7,218 nt of DNA from Balneolaceae bacterium (GTDB lineage Bacteria; Bacteroidota; Rhodothermia; Balneolales; Balneolaceae), in contig SLAU01000337.1 in assembly GCA_007126675.1 (NCBI GenBank), forward strand, positions 1-7,218, read 5' to 3'. Numbering within the stretch: the stretch's first letter is position 1; every line of letters starts with the position of its first letter. The position numbers and the translations under genes are program-made. Below the pieces are notes generated by a model. The model had not been told where the DNA came from. It did not search any database and saw only the letters and a program-made list of their open reading frames with translations. Positions 1-6,178 of this stretch are shown in pieces.

Positions 1-25
1 TAAGAACTTTCTGTTCAATTTAAAC

Positions 26-44
26 GGTATTTGAATACCTTTTT
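26..44 (+). terminator. Weak terminator-like hairpin in the left leader
   Basis: GGTAT (26-30) can pair with ATACC (35-39) around a TTGA loop, and five T residues (40-44) follow at once. This is the geometry of a small intrinsic terminator, probably for a gene that ends left of the window. The stem is only 5 bp and AT-rich, so it may be chance. It lies 45 bases before the first start codon, so it could also lie in that gene's leader. Confidence 0.3.
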
Positions 45-89
45 CCTTAGTTTAGGAATTTAAGAGTTTATTATCTGAATATTACAATT

Positions 90-2177
90 ATGTCTGAAGT
101 TTTTTTTACGCCCAAATCGGTTGCAGTTATAGGTGCCTCCAGAGACTCTCACAAGCTTGGCTACGGGGTCATAAGAAACCTGATTGAGTACAAATTCAAA
201 GGAGAGATCTATCCCGTAAACCGGCATGCAACGGAGATCCTTGGCATGCCATGTTACAGCAGCATCGAAGAGCTGCCCCGCGACACCGACCTCGCCGTAA
301 TTATTGTCCCGGCACCCTCAGTTACAAACGCTGTGAAACAGTGTGGCAGCCGGGGAATTAAACACGCTATCGTGGTTAGCGGCGGGTTCAGAGAAACCGG
401 AGACGAAGGTGCTAAGCTCGAAAATGAATTGAAAAAAACAGCATCGGAATTAGGTATTCGGCTGATAGGCCCCAACTGCATCGGCACGATCGATACCCAC
501 ACTCCTATCAATACAACTTTTGTGGTGGGGATGCCGCAGCAGGGTGAGATCGGGTTCGTGTCTCAATCGGGCGCCATGGTAGCTGCCGTGATTGATTGGG
601 CAACGGGTGCCGGTGTTGGATTTTCCAGAATGGTGAGCCTCGGCAACCAGGTTGATGTAAGCGAAGCGGAAATGGCCCGCTCCATCGGCGATGACAGCCA
701 AACCCGCGTGGTTACGGCTTACATGGAAGGTGTTTCGGATGGACAAAAGTTTTTGGAAAACGCCAGGTATGTGGCTGAGAAAAAGCCATTCATTGTTCTG
801 AAAGGAGGAAAAAGCGAGAAAGGAGCAGAAGCTGTCCGTTCCCACACCGGTGCTCTGTCTGGAACACGGGAGGCGTACAGCGCTGCTTTTAATAAGTGTG
901 GCGTACAGGAAGCAAGTACCATGGAAGAGATGTTCGACTGGGCAAGAGCGTTTGCATGGCAGCCGCTTCCAAAAGGTAATCGAGTGGCCGTATTAACCAA
1001 CGCAGGCGGGCCGGCTATTCTGGCCGTTGATGCTATCGAAAAAGCCGGGCTTGAGCTGTCGCCTCTTAGCGATCAAACCAAAGATTATCTAAAAAAACGA
1101 TTGCCGGCTGCTGCAAGTGTGAACAACCCGGTGGATGTGCTGGCAGGATCGGGGCCGGCCACTTACACCATAGCACTCGAAGCTCTTCTGAATGATGATA
1201 CCGTGGATGCCGTGATTGTGATTCAGGCTCCGCAGGACTGGTTTCTGCCGGCAAGTCTTGCCGAAGTGGTGGGTGAAGCTGCGGGCCTGCATCAAAAACC
1301 GGTAATTGCCTCAATCATGGGCAAGTATTCAGTGGATGAAGCACTTGCCATTCTGCATAAACGAAAAGTGCCGAATGTGTCCTTTCCTGAACGCGCTGCA
1401 TCCATTTTATCAGCGATGGGTAAACGCCGTGAGTGGCTCGAGCTCAGGACTGTACAAAAGAAATTTCAGCGCCCCGGTAAGGCTGAAGGTGCGGATGCTT
1501 TTGTGAAAAAACAGAAGTGGGAGAATCTGATTGGCACTTATGGTATTGAAACGGCCGGTCTGCATCAGCCGGATAACCCTGAGGAAGTTATAGAATCTGC
1601 AAACAAGATGGGCTATCCCGTTGTAATGAAAATCAGTTCTCAAACACACACGCACAAAACGGAGATCGGCGGTATCCGGGTGAATCTGAAAACCGATGAA
1701 GAAGTGAAACAGGCCTGGCTGGATCTGGAGAAGCTGATCGATCTGAATGAAATCAGTGATGGAGTCATTGTGATGCAGCAGATGATTACCGGCGGACAGG
1801 AAGTGATCGTTGGCTTTCGACGGGATTCTCAGTTTGGCCCTCTCCTGTTATTTGGCACGGGCGGAACGGATGTGGAGCTTTACAAAGACACCGCAACCGC
1901 CCTCGCGCCGGTCTGCCTCGAGGAAGCAAAAAACCTTATCGAATCAACTATTGCCGGTAAAAAACTGAAAGGCTGGAGAGGAATGCCTGTATCCGATATA
2001 CCGGCCGTTGAAAAAGCGATTATTGCGATGGGCAGTATTGCCGCAGAGCACCCGGAAATTTCTGAGCTGGAAATCAATCCGTTAATCGTCCGCGAAAACG
2101 GCAAGGGAGCGGTAGCTGTGGATGTGAGGGGAACACTCGTCAACCCTGAAATCAAACAGGAATATTCAGAAGTGTAA
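90..2177 (+). CDS. Fused NDP-forming acyl-CoA synthetase (acetate--CoA ligase, ADP-forming type)
   Basis: This 695-aa protein is the single-chain alpha-beta form of the NDP-forming acyl-CoA synthetase family, which interconverts acyl-CoA + ADP + Pi with acid + CoA + ATP in the cytoplasm. Domains in order are: a CoA-binding Rossmann domain (about 8-130; VAVIGAS at 11-17, GPNC at 127-130); a succinyl-CoA-ligase-like domain (about 150-290) with SQSGA at 158-162 and SHTGALSG at 251-258, whose H252 is the expected phosphohistidine; a further ligase-type CoA domain (about 296-450, NPVD at 346-349); and an ATP-grasp domain (about 470-690) with HKTEIGG at 522-528, a GFRRDSQFGP stretch at 575-584, FGTGG at 588-592 and EINPLIV at 661-667. 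All key motifs are intact and the length is normal for the fused form. No GNAT acetyltransferase domain is present, unlike protein acetyltransferases of the Pat/YfiQ type. The ATG at 90 sits just before the first domain and has no clear Shine-Dalgarno. The acyl substrate (acetate or a branched or aryl acid) cannot be told from sequence. It appears to be transcribed alone. Confidence 0.93.
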   Translation: MSEVFFTPKSVAVIGASRDSHKLGYGVIRNLIEYKFKGEIYPVNRHATEILGMPCYSSIEELPRDTDLAVIIVPAPSVTNAVKQCGSRGIKHAIVVSGGFRETGDEGAKLENELKKTASELGIRLIGPNCIGTIDTHTPINTTFVVGMPQQGEIGFVSQSGAMVAAVIDWATGAGVGFSRMVSLGNQVDVSEAEMARSIGDDSQTRVVTAYMEGVSDGQKFLENARYVAEKKPFIVLKGGKSEKGAEAVRSHTGALSGTREAYSAAFNKCGVQEASTMEEMFDWARAFAWQPLPKGNRVAVLTNAGGPAILAVDAIEKAGLELSPLSDQTKDYLKKRLPAAASVNNPVDVLAGSGPATYTIALEALLNDDTVDAVIVIQAPQDWFLPASLAEVVGEAAGLHQKPVIASIMGKYSVDEALAILHKRKVPNVSFPERAASILSAMGKRREWLELRTVQKKFQRPGKAEGADAFVKKQKWENLIGTYGIETAGLHQPDNPEEVIESANKMGYPVVMKISSQTHTHKTEIGGIRVNLKTDEEVKQAWLDLEKLIDLNEISDGVIVMQQMITGGQEVIVGFRRDSQFGPLLLFGTGGTDVELYKDTATALAPVCLEEAKNLIESTIAGKKLKGWRGMPVSDIPAVEKAIIAMGSIAAEHPEISELEINPLIVRENGKGAVAVDVRGTLVNPEIKQEYSEV

Positions 2178-2259
2178 AATCGACCTTTTGAATTTTTGTG
2201 ATAGATTCAAGAAGTGATTCAGGAACCTAAGCTCGTCAATTGCATTGCAGTTCAGGCAT

Positions 2260-2310
2260 TATGGTAATTTTTTAGTGTCACAAAAGCACTATCATACCAG
2301 ATTTACCATA
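2260..2310 (+). promoter_or_regulatory. Nested inverted repeats before the copper-type cassette; candidate control region
   Basis: TATGGTAA (2260-2267) is matched by its exact reverse complement TTACCATA (2303-2310), 35 bases apart. Inside lies a second pair, TAGTG (2273-2277) and CACTA (2287-2291), around a 9-nt loop. TAATTTTT (2265-2272) differs by one base from the Bacteroidota -7 element TAnnTTTG, and TTG triplets lie upstream at 2240-2242 and 2245-2247, though neither has quite the usual spacing (22 and 17 bases). The element could be an operator with two half-sites or a transcript leader structure. The DNA is AT-rich, so chance is possible. Confidence 0.3.
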
Positions 2311-2363
2311 TATATTTATTTAAAAAGTTGAGTAAAAGAGTAGTTAGTCTTAAATTATTCTCA

Positions 2364-2729
2364 ATGAAAAAATTCAACTCCATCATATTACTTTTTGCCT
2401 TCCTGACCGGAGCCATCCAGCCGGTTATTCCGCTGCTTGAGTATCATGTTTTCCAGGAAAGTATTATGGAGCTGTTTTGTGAGAACCGGGACGTACCGGA
2501 TTCGGATTGTGATGGAATCTGTTACCTGACGAACCAGATCGAAAAACAACAAGAGAGGCAAGATGAAAACTTTAAGGCACTGGTTGATTACTACCCCGGC
2601 ACCATTCTTGTAAAATCTCTAAGCGCACCTGAAATTCTACCATCAGCTATAGAATATGCCCTCGATTTACAATATGGCATCACTTCCAACTGGATCGATA
2701 TCCAGCTCCCCCCTCCCCGCGTAAGCTAA
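2364..2729 (+). CDS. Small exported protein with C-x9-C-x3-C motif, first gene of the putative copper cassette
   Basis: I chose the ATG at 2364 (121 aa) because the protein then opens directly with a lysine pair and a hydrophobic stretch (residues 4-18), an export signal or membrane anchor. An in-frame TTG at 2328 would add 12 residues before it. Neither start has a Shine-Dalgarno. After the signal come C39, C49 and C53, spaced C-x9-C-x3-C, in the context FCEN...SDCDGICYL, then a charged, Gln/Glu-rich segment (about 57-71) that is probably helical, and a short proline-rich tail (PPP at 116-118). The block C-x-N-(x7)-C-(x)-G-(x)-C-Y-L resembles, from memory, small uncharacterised Bacteroidota proteins encoded beside metal receptors; I know no named family or proven function. 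The three cysteines could bind a soft metal such as copper, or form a disulfide. The gene is 136 bases upstream of the His-rich lipoprotein on the same strand, with a hairpin between. Coding status is well supported; function is inference. Confidence 0.8.
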   Translation: MKKFNSIILLFAFLTGAIQPVIPLLEYHVFQESIMELFCENRDVPDSDCDGICYLTNQIEKQQERQDENFKALVDYYPGTILVKSLSAPEILPSAIEYALDLQYGITSNWIDIQLPPPRVS

Positions 2730-2742
2730 TTCTATTCTGGCC

Positions 2743-2768
2743 GGCTTCTGTTTCCTGAAGCCAATTTT
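2743..2768 (+). terminator. Possible intrinsic terminator or attenuator after the small Cys protein gene
   Basis: GGCTTC (2743-2748) pairs perfectly with GAAGCC (2757-2762) around an 8-nt loop, followed by AATTTT. It begins 13 bases after the stop codon. The stem is the most GC-rich hairpin in this gap but the T run is short, so it may only partly stop transcription and lower expression of the downstream genes. It might alternatively be an mRNA-stabilising hairpin. Confidence 0.4.
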
Positions 2769-2865
2769 ACAATCACACATCTAATCATCTGTGCAGAATT
2801 TTAGTATCTGCCCGATTGTCGGTTGGATGTGAAAACTTTATCAAAGAATTAAAAAGCTTACGATT

Positions 2866-3669
2866 ATGAAATACTTTAAACCTATTTATATCATTGTTTT
2901 AGTTTTATTAATCGGCATTGTTGCTGCGTGTAGTGATGATTCTGATGCCGATCTTGTCACCGAGCCCGATCTCTATAAACTAGGCGAATTTACCGATAAC
3001 GGTTTGACCGTTGCAGCTTATTCAGAAAGGCCTTTAGAGGTTGGCTTTAACAACATTTGGTTCGAAGTTCATGAAAACGGCGAGCCCTTCGGCCATCCTC
3101 ATATTCACTTTAATACGATGATGCATATGGAACACCACTCACACACTTCACCATACGGAGAGCCGGGGCATCACAGAGATGATGAACATAATCTCTACCA
3201 TGGCTGGGCCATTTTCAACATGCCGTCAGGCGATATGGGTACGTGGGAGCTCGATCTCACCATCCACGATCAGGATCACTCCGGAATTGAAGCAACCGGT
3301 ATAATTGATGTGGAAGTGGAACCATCAAACCGTGTGCGGACATTTATGACGGAGGATGAGTCACGCTATGTACTCACTTTGATTGAACCGGCCGATCCGT
3401 CCGTAGGAATGAATGACCTGAAAGTTGCCCTCCACAAGCGTGAATCGATGATGAATTTTCCCCCGGTACTAAACGCCACCATGCAGTTTGAGCCGTGGAT
3501 GCCGTCGATGGATCACGGATCCAGTAACAATGTGTCGCCCGTTCACGATGAAAACGGATTCTACAACGGCCAGGTCAATTTCAATATGACCGGCGACTGG
3601 GAACTGCGTTTCGATCTGGAGATCGAGGGTGTGGAGATTGACAGGCAAACATTGGAAATCGACTTTTAG
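2866..3669 (+). CDS. His/Met-rich lipoprotein with two YtkA/FixH-like repeats, probable metal-binding
   Basis: The 267-aa product has a lipoprotein signal: hydrophobic residues 7-21 and a lipobox VAAC with C22, followed by an acidic linker (SDDSDAD). It should be anchored in the membrane facing the periplasm or the surface. The rest looks like two related beta-sandwich repeats. The second (about 182-255) resembles YtkA/FixH-like domains, with FEPWMPSMDHG at 208-218 and then NGQVNFNMTGDWELRFDLEI. The first (about 47-135) follows the same plan (IWFEVHENG, then AIFNMPSGDMGTWELDLTI), but the MPxMxH position is replaced by a His/Met cluster with 11 His between residues 77 and 112 (H77, 79, 81, 87, 90, 91, 93, 102, 103, 108, 112) and M85, M86, M88. 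Such ligand density suggests binding of copper or another late transition metal. The stop codon is followed after 19 bases by the receptor gene, so the two are surely co-transcribed. There is no Shine-Dalgarno before the ATG at 2866. The domain match is from motif memory, not a search; the metal is inferred. Confidence 0.85.
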   Translation: MKYFKPIYIIVLVLLIGIVAACSDDSDADLVTEPDLYKLGEFTDNGLTVAAYSERPLEVGFNNIWFEVHENGEPFGHPHIHFNTMMHMEHHSHTSPYGEPGHHRDDEHNLYHGWAIFNMPSGDMGTWELDLTIHDQDHSGIEATGIIDVEVEPSNRVRTFMTEDESRYVLTLIEPADPSVGMNDLKVALHKRESMMNFPPVLNATMQFEPWMPSMDHGSSNNVSPVHDENGFYNGQVNFNMTGDWELRFDLEIEGVEIDRQTLEIDF

Positions 3670-3677
3670 CAGAAATT

Positions 3678-3682
3678 GGAGG
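3678..3682 (+). promoter_or_regulatory. Strong Shine-Dalgarno that fixes the receptor start
   Basis: GGAGG ends 6 bases before the ATG at 3689. The reading frame is also open upstream to an ATG at 3629 inside the lipoprotein gene, but that would put 20 hydrophilic residues before an otherwise perfect signal peptide. The Shine-Dalgarno and signal peptide together make 3689 the start. The other genes in the window have no comparable site. Confidence 0.8.
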
Positions 3683-3688
3683 AAGACA

Positions 3689-5923
3689 ATGAAAACGCGA
3701 ATCATTTTATTCATATCTGCACTGTTGCTGATGCCGGCCTTATCGGGATTCGCTCATCAAAGTGAAGTTATTCACGGCGTAGTTAAAAATGCTGAAACCG
3801 GTGAAGTAATTTCCGGAGTGCATATTCAAACGGATCGTGGAATAGCCGGTACAGTTACAAACAGCAAGGGAGAATTTAAACTACAAGTTAGAAATACAGA
3901 CAAGATCCTGTCTGTTTCCCACGTCGGTTTTGCATCTATAAGGATCAAGCTGAATGAGAAGTGTGATTGTCACAAATGGCTTGAAATCGCGCTGGTGCCT
4001 GAACAGTTTCGCAGTGGTGATTTATTAATTACAGCCGACCGCATGCAGATGCAGCACAGCGGTGTATACAGCAGCTCCAAAACAAAATCAGTCGAAGATC
4101 ATATGTCCGGAATTTCCGGGCTTGATATGGTGACACGTGCTAACATGGCGAAAGATCCGGTCATCCGGGGAATGCGTGACGGACGTGTGAATGTTCTGAT
4201 TGATGGGATGCGTCTCACGCCTGCGTGTGTGGACGGAATGGATCCTGCAACTGCCTACGTAGAAACCGACAACCTGCAGTCGATTGAGATCGGCCGCGGG
4301 TTTGAAAACGGAAATGGCAAGCAAAGTGCGCCCGGTGGGTCCGTTAACTTCTCTATGGTTCGTCCTTCGCTGAACAGCGGCCTGAAGGCTTCTGCTGAAA
4401 CGGGCTATCAATCGGTTAGCCGACAGCAGTTTTACCAGGGAAGTGTTTCATACGGAGAGGAACAATGGGCATTTCGTCTCTCGGGAACATTCCGCGATGC
4501 GGGTAATCTGCAGCCCGGCTCTGGTTCACGAATTGATGGATCCGGCTTCCGTAAAGGAAATGTAATGGCATCTCTGCTTTACCAGCCGTCAGAATCACAC
4601 CGGTTCAACCTTCGCTACATCGGGGACTTTGCCGGTAAAATCGGGTACCCCGCGATGATTATGGATACACGCCGTGCCGATGCACACATTGCAGGGCTTG
4701 AACACGCATGGAGTAATCCGTTCTCCGGCGTCTACTCCATCACCACCAATCTTTACATGAACCGTGTGGAGCACTGGATGGATGACTACGACAGGGATGT
4801 TACCGAAAGAGAGGTAATGCGCGATATGTTCATGCCGATGTATGGTGAAACACTAACATCCGGATTTACCTCGGAGCTAAACGCTTCAAGAAACGACCAT
4901 CTCTTTAATCTGTCGATTGAAGGTTTCCGCATCGATGCATTTGGTGATATGCTGATGGAGCATATTGATCCGTCCGTTAGTGATATGTACCTCCTGAATC
5001 TTGGAGATGTGGTTCAGCAAAACCTGATTCTTTCGGGTACCCATACCTGGTTTGTTGGATCAGGCTGGACGCTAAATACCACTCTGAAAGGTGAAGCGGG
5101 TATGAATCGGCTGAACAATGAGGATGCCCGTGCTACCTACCGTGCTGAATATTCGCAGGATATCAACCTTGAGCCTTCTGACTTCGCATATCAAATCGGA
5201 TTTACGGCGGAGAAAGAGATTAGCTCACGCGTTTCAGCCGGAGTAAGCCTGAGCAGCGGTACTAGACTGCCCGATCATATGGAGCGATACGGCTACTATA
5301 TATTTCAGCCGCTGGATGGTTTCTTCTATATTGGGAACCCCGATCTTTCTCCCGAACGAAGTACACAGGCCGAGATCTTTACCTTGATGGGAAGCGAACA
5401 ATCCCGGATCAGCGGTTCTCTATCTGCATGGGTGAACCGGATGGACAATTACATTGCCGGATTGCGAACGGATGATCTGTTCAAACAGATGCAAAACATG
5501 GGCAGGGCAACATTGACCGGTTTTGAGGGAGATCTTTTTGCGCGAATCAGCAGCCGCTGGATCGCATCGGGATCTTTGTCATATGTATTCGGAACCCATC
5601 AGGAGCTGGATGAACCCCTGCCGATGATGCCGCCGCTGAAAGGCCAGGTTTCACTTCAGAGGCAGTCGGAATCTGTGCAGCTTGAAGGGCGTCTTCGATG
5701 GGCAGCACCGCAAAACCGTATTGCTGAGCAGAACAGCATGGAGACTACAACAAACGGTTACGCGCTTCTGGATCTATTTGCTCATGTTCCTTTAAGCCGC
5801 GCAGTTTCAGTGCAGCTTGGATTAGAGAATATGCTAAACACTTTTTATACGGAGCATCTGAGTGTGAACTCCATGCCTGCACCGGGTAGAAATGTTCAGA
5901 TATCAGTTAGGGTGGGAATTTGA
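3689..5923 (+). CDS. TonB-dependent outer-membrane receptor with OprC-type CxxxM/HxM copper site
   Basis: This 744-aa protein should be a 22-strand outer-membrane barrel that imports a ligand using TonB energy. In order: signal peptide (1-22, likely cut after GFA); a carboxypeptidase-regulatory-like beta domain (about 27-103; GVVKNAETGEVISGVHI, then TNSKGEF); a linker with ITADRM (114-119); a plug (about 130-225; DPVIRGMRDGRVNVLIDGMR, and APGGSVNF near its end); and the barrel to the C-terminus, with the late LGLENMLNTFY signature (709-720). The plug has C180-x3-M184 followed by DPATAYVE, and the barrel has H362-x-M364. The CxxxM and HxM pairs are the copper ligands known in Pseudomonas OprC, and their separation here (182 residues from C to H) is about what I recall for OprC (about 180). 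Other Met clusters are at 377-384 and 421-425. The N-terminal domain also has C92-x-C94-H95, unusual there. A classical TonB box is not obvious. The copper substrate is inferred from the motifs; a Cu-type receptor of the OprC/NosA kind is the best reading. Confidence 0.93.
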   Translation: MKTRIILFISALLLMPALSGFAHQSEVIHGVVKNAETGEVISGVHIQTDRGIAGTVTNSKGEFKLQVRNTDKILSVSHVGFASIRIKLNEKCDCHKWLEIALVPEQFRSGDLLITADRMQMQHSGVYSSSKTKSVEDHMSGISGLDMVTRANMAKDPVIRGMRDGRVNVLIDGMRLTPACVDGMDPATAYVETDNLQSIEIGRGFENGNGKQSAPGGSVNFSMVRPSLNSGLKASAETGYQSVSRQQFYQGSVSYGEEQWAFRLSGTFRDAGNLQPGSGSRIDGSGFRKGNVMASLLYQPSESHRFNLRYIGDFAGKIGYPAMIMDTRRADAHIAGLEHAWSNPFSGVYSITTNLYMNRVEHWMDDYDRDVTEREVMRDMFMPMYGETLTSGFTSELNASRNDHLFNLSIEGFRIDAFGDMLMEHIDPSVSDMYLLNLGDVVQQNLILSGTHTWFVGSGWTLNTTLKGEAGMNRLNNEDARATYRAEYSQDINLEPSDFAYQIGFTAEKEISSRVSAGVSLSSGTRLPDHMERYGYYIFQPLDGFFYIGNPDLSPERSTQAEIFTLMGSEQSRISGSLSAWVNRMDNYIAGLRTDDLFKQMQNMGRATLTGFEGDLFARISSRWIASGSLSYVFGTHQELDEPLPMMPPLKGQVSLQRQSESVQLEGRLRWAAPQNRIAEQNSMETTTNGYALLDLFAHVPLSRAVSVQLGLENMLNTFYTEHLSVNSMPAPGRNVQISVRVGI

Positions 5924-6000
5924 TGAGTTAGGTTTAGCAGAGAGCGGAATTGGTAAATTTCAACAACTCTGTTTCCCGATATAGCAAATAAAAACATCTA

Positions 6001-6056
6001 AATTCTTGGAGTTAACTCCAAATATTTATAAAAATTTTTGGAGTTGAGTCCGAATT
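6001..6056 (+). repeat. 56-nt imperfect palindrome containing two TTGGAGTT boxes
   Basis: AATTC (6001-6005) pairs with GAATT (6052-6056), GGA (6008-6010) with TCC (6049-6051), and the central arms 6014-6027 and 6032-6045 pair at 13 of 14 positions around a 4-nt loop. Inside it, 6006-6021 is a perfect 16-bp palindrome, TTGGAGTTAACTCCAA. A near copy starts at 6038 (18 bases compared, 3 mismatches), exactly 32 bases away, about three helical turns. It lies 77 bases after the receptor stop and 122 before the next start. It could be a bidirectional-type terminator hairpin without a T tract, or a pair of operator sites for the mevalonate genes. There is nothing else recognisable in the 5924-6178 gap. 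Confidence 0.6.
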
Positions 6057-6178
6057 ATCTGGCAATTAGTTTGACTCAGTAAAGCCTTCCAAAAATCAAA
6101 TCATCAATACCACAACCGCTGTAATTCGGCCAAATTTGTTCGTAATTTACAGGCTTATCAGAAATCACAAACTGAACT

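Noticed and set aside
450..845. 131-codon minus-strand frame inside the acyl-CoA synthetase gene
   Set aside because: It overlaps conserved catalytic-domain sequence on the plus strand and shows no domain, so it is an antisense shadow.
90..2177. Protein lysine acetyltransferase (Pat/YfiQ type)
   Set aside because: Those proteins add a GNAT domain to the same core; here the chain ends after the ATP-grasp domain and retains the catalytic histidine.
2184..2214. Possible terminator hairpin after the acyl-CoA synthetase gene
   Set aside because: Only six contiguous pairs (TTGAAT with ATTCAA), an 11-nt loop and no T tract follow; too weak to call.
2328..2363. TTG start adding 12 residues to the small Cys protein
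   Set aside because: The ATG at 2364 gives a normal signal-like N-terminus (MKKFNSIILL); the TTG has no ribosome site.
3629..3688. Upstream in-frame ATG extending the receptor by 20 residues
   Set aside because: It overlaps the end of the lipoprotein gene, puts hydrophilic residues before a clean signal peptide, and ignores the strong Shine-Dalgarno before 3689.
6071..6099. TTGACT as a -35 box for the decarboxylase gene
   Set aside because: No acceptable -10 or Bacteroidota -7 element stands at the right distance.
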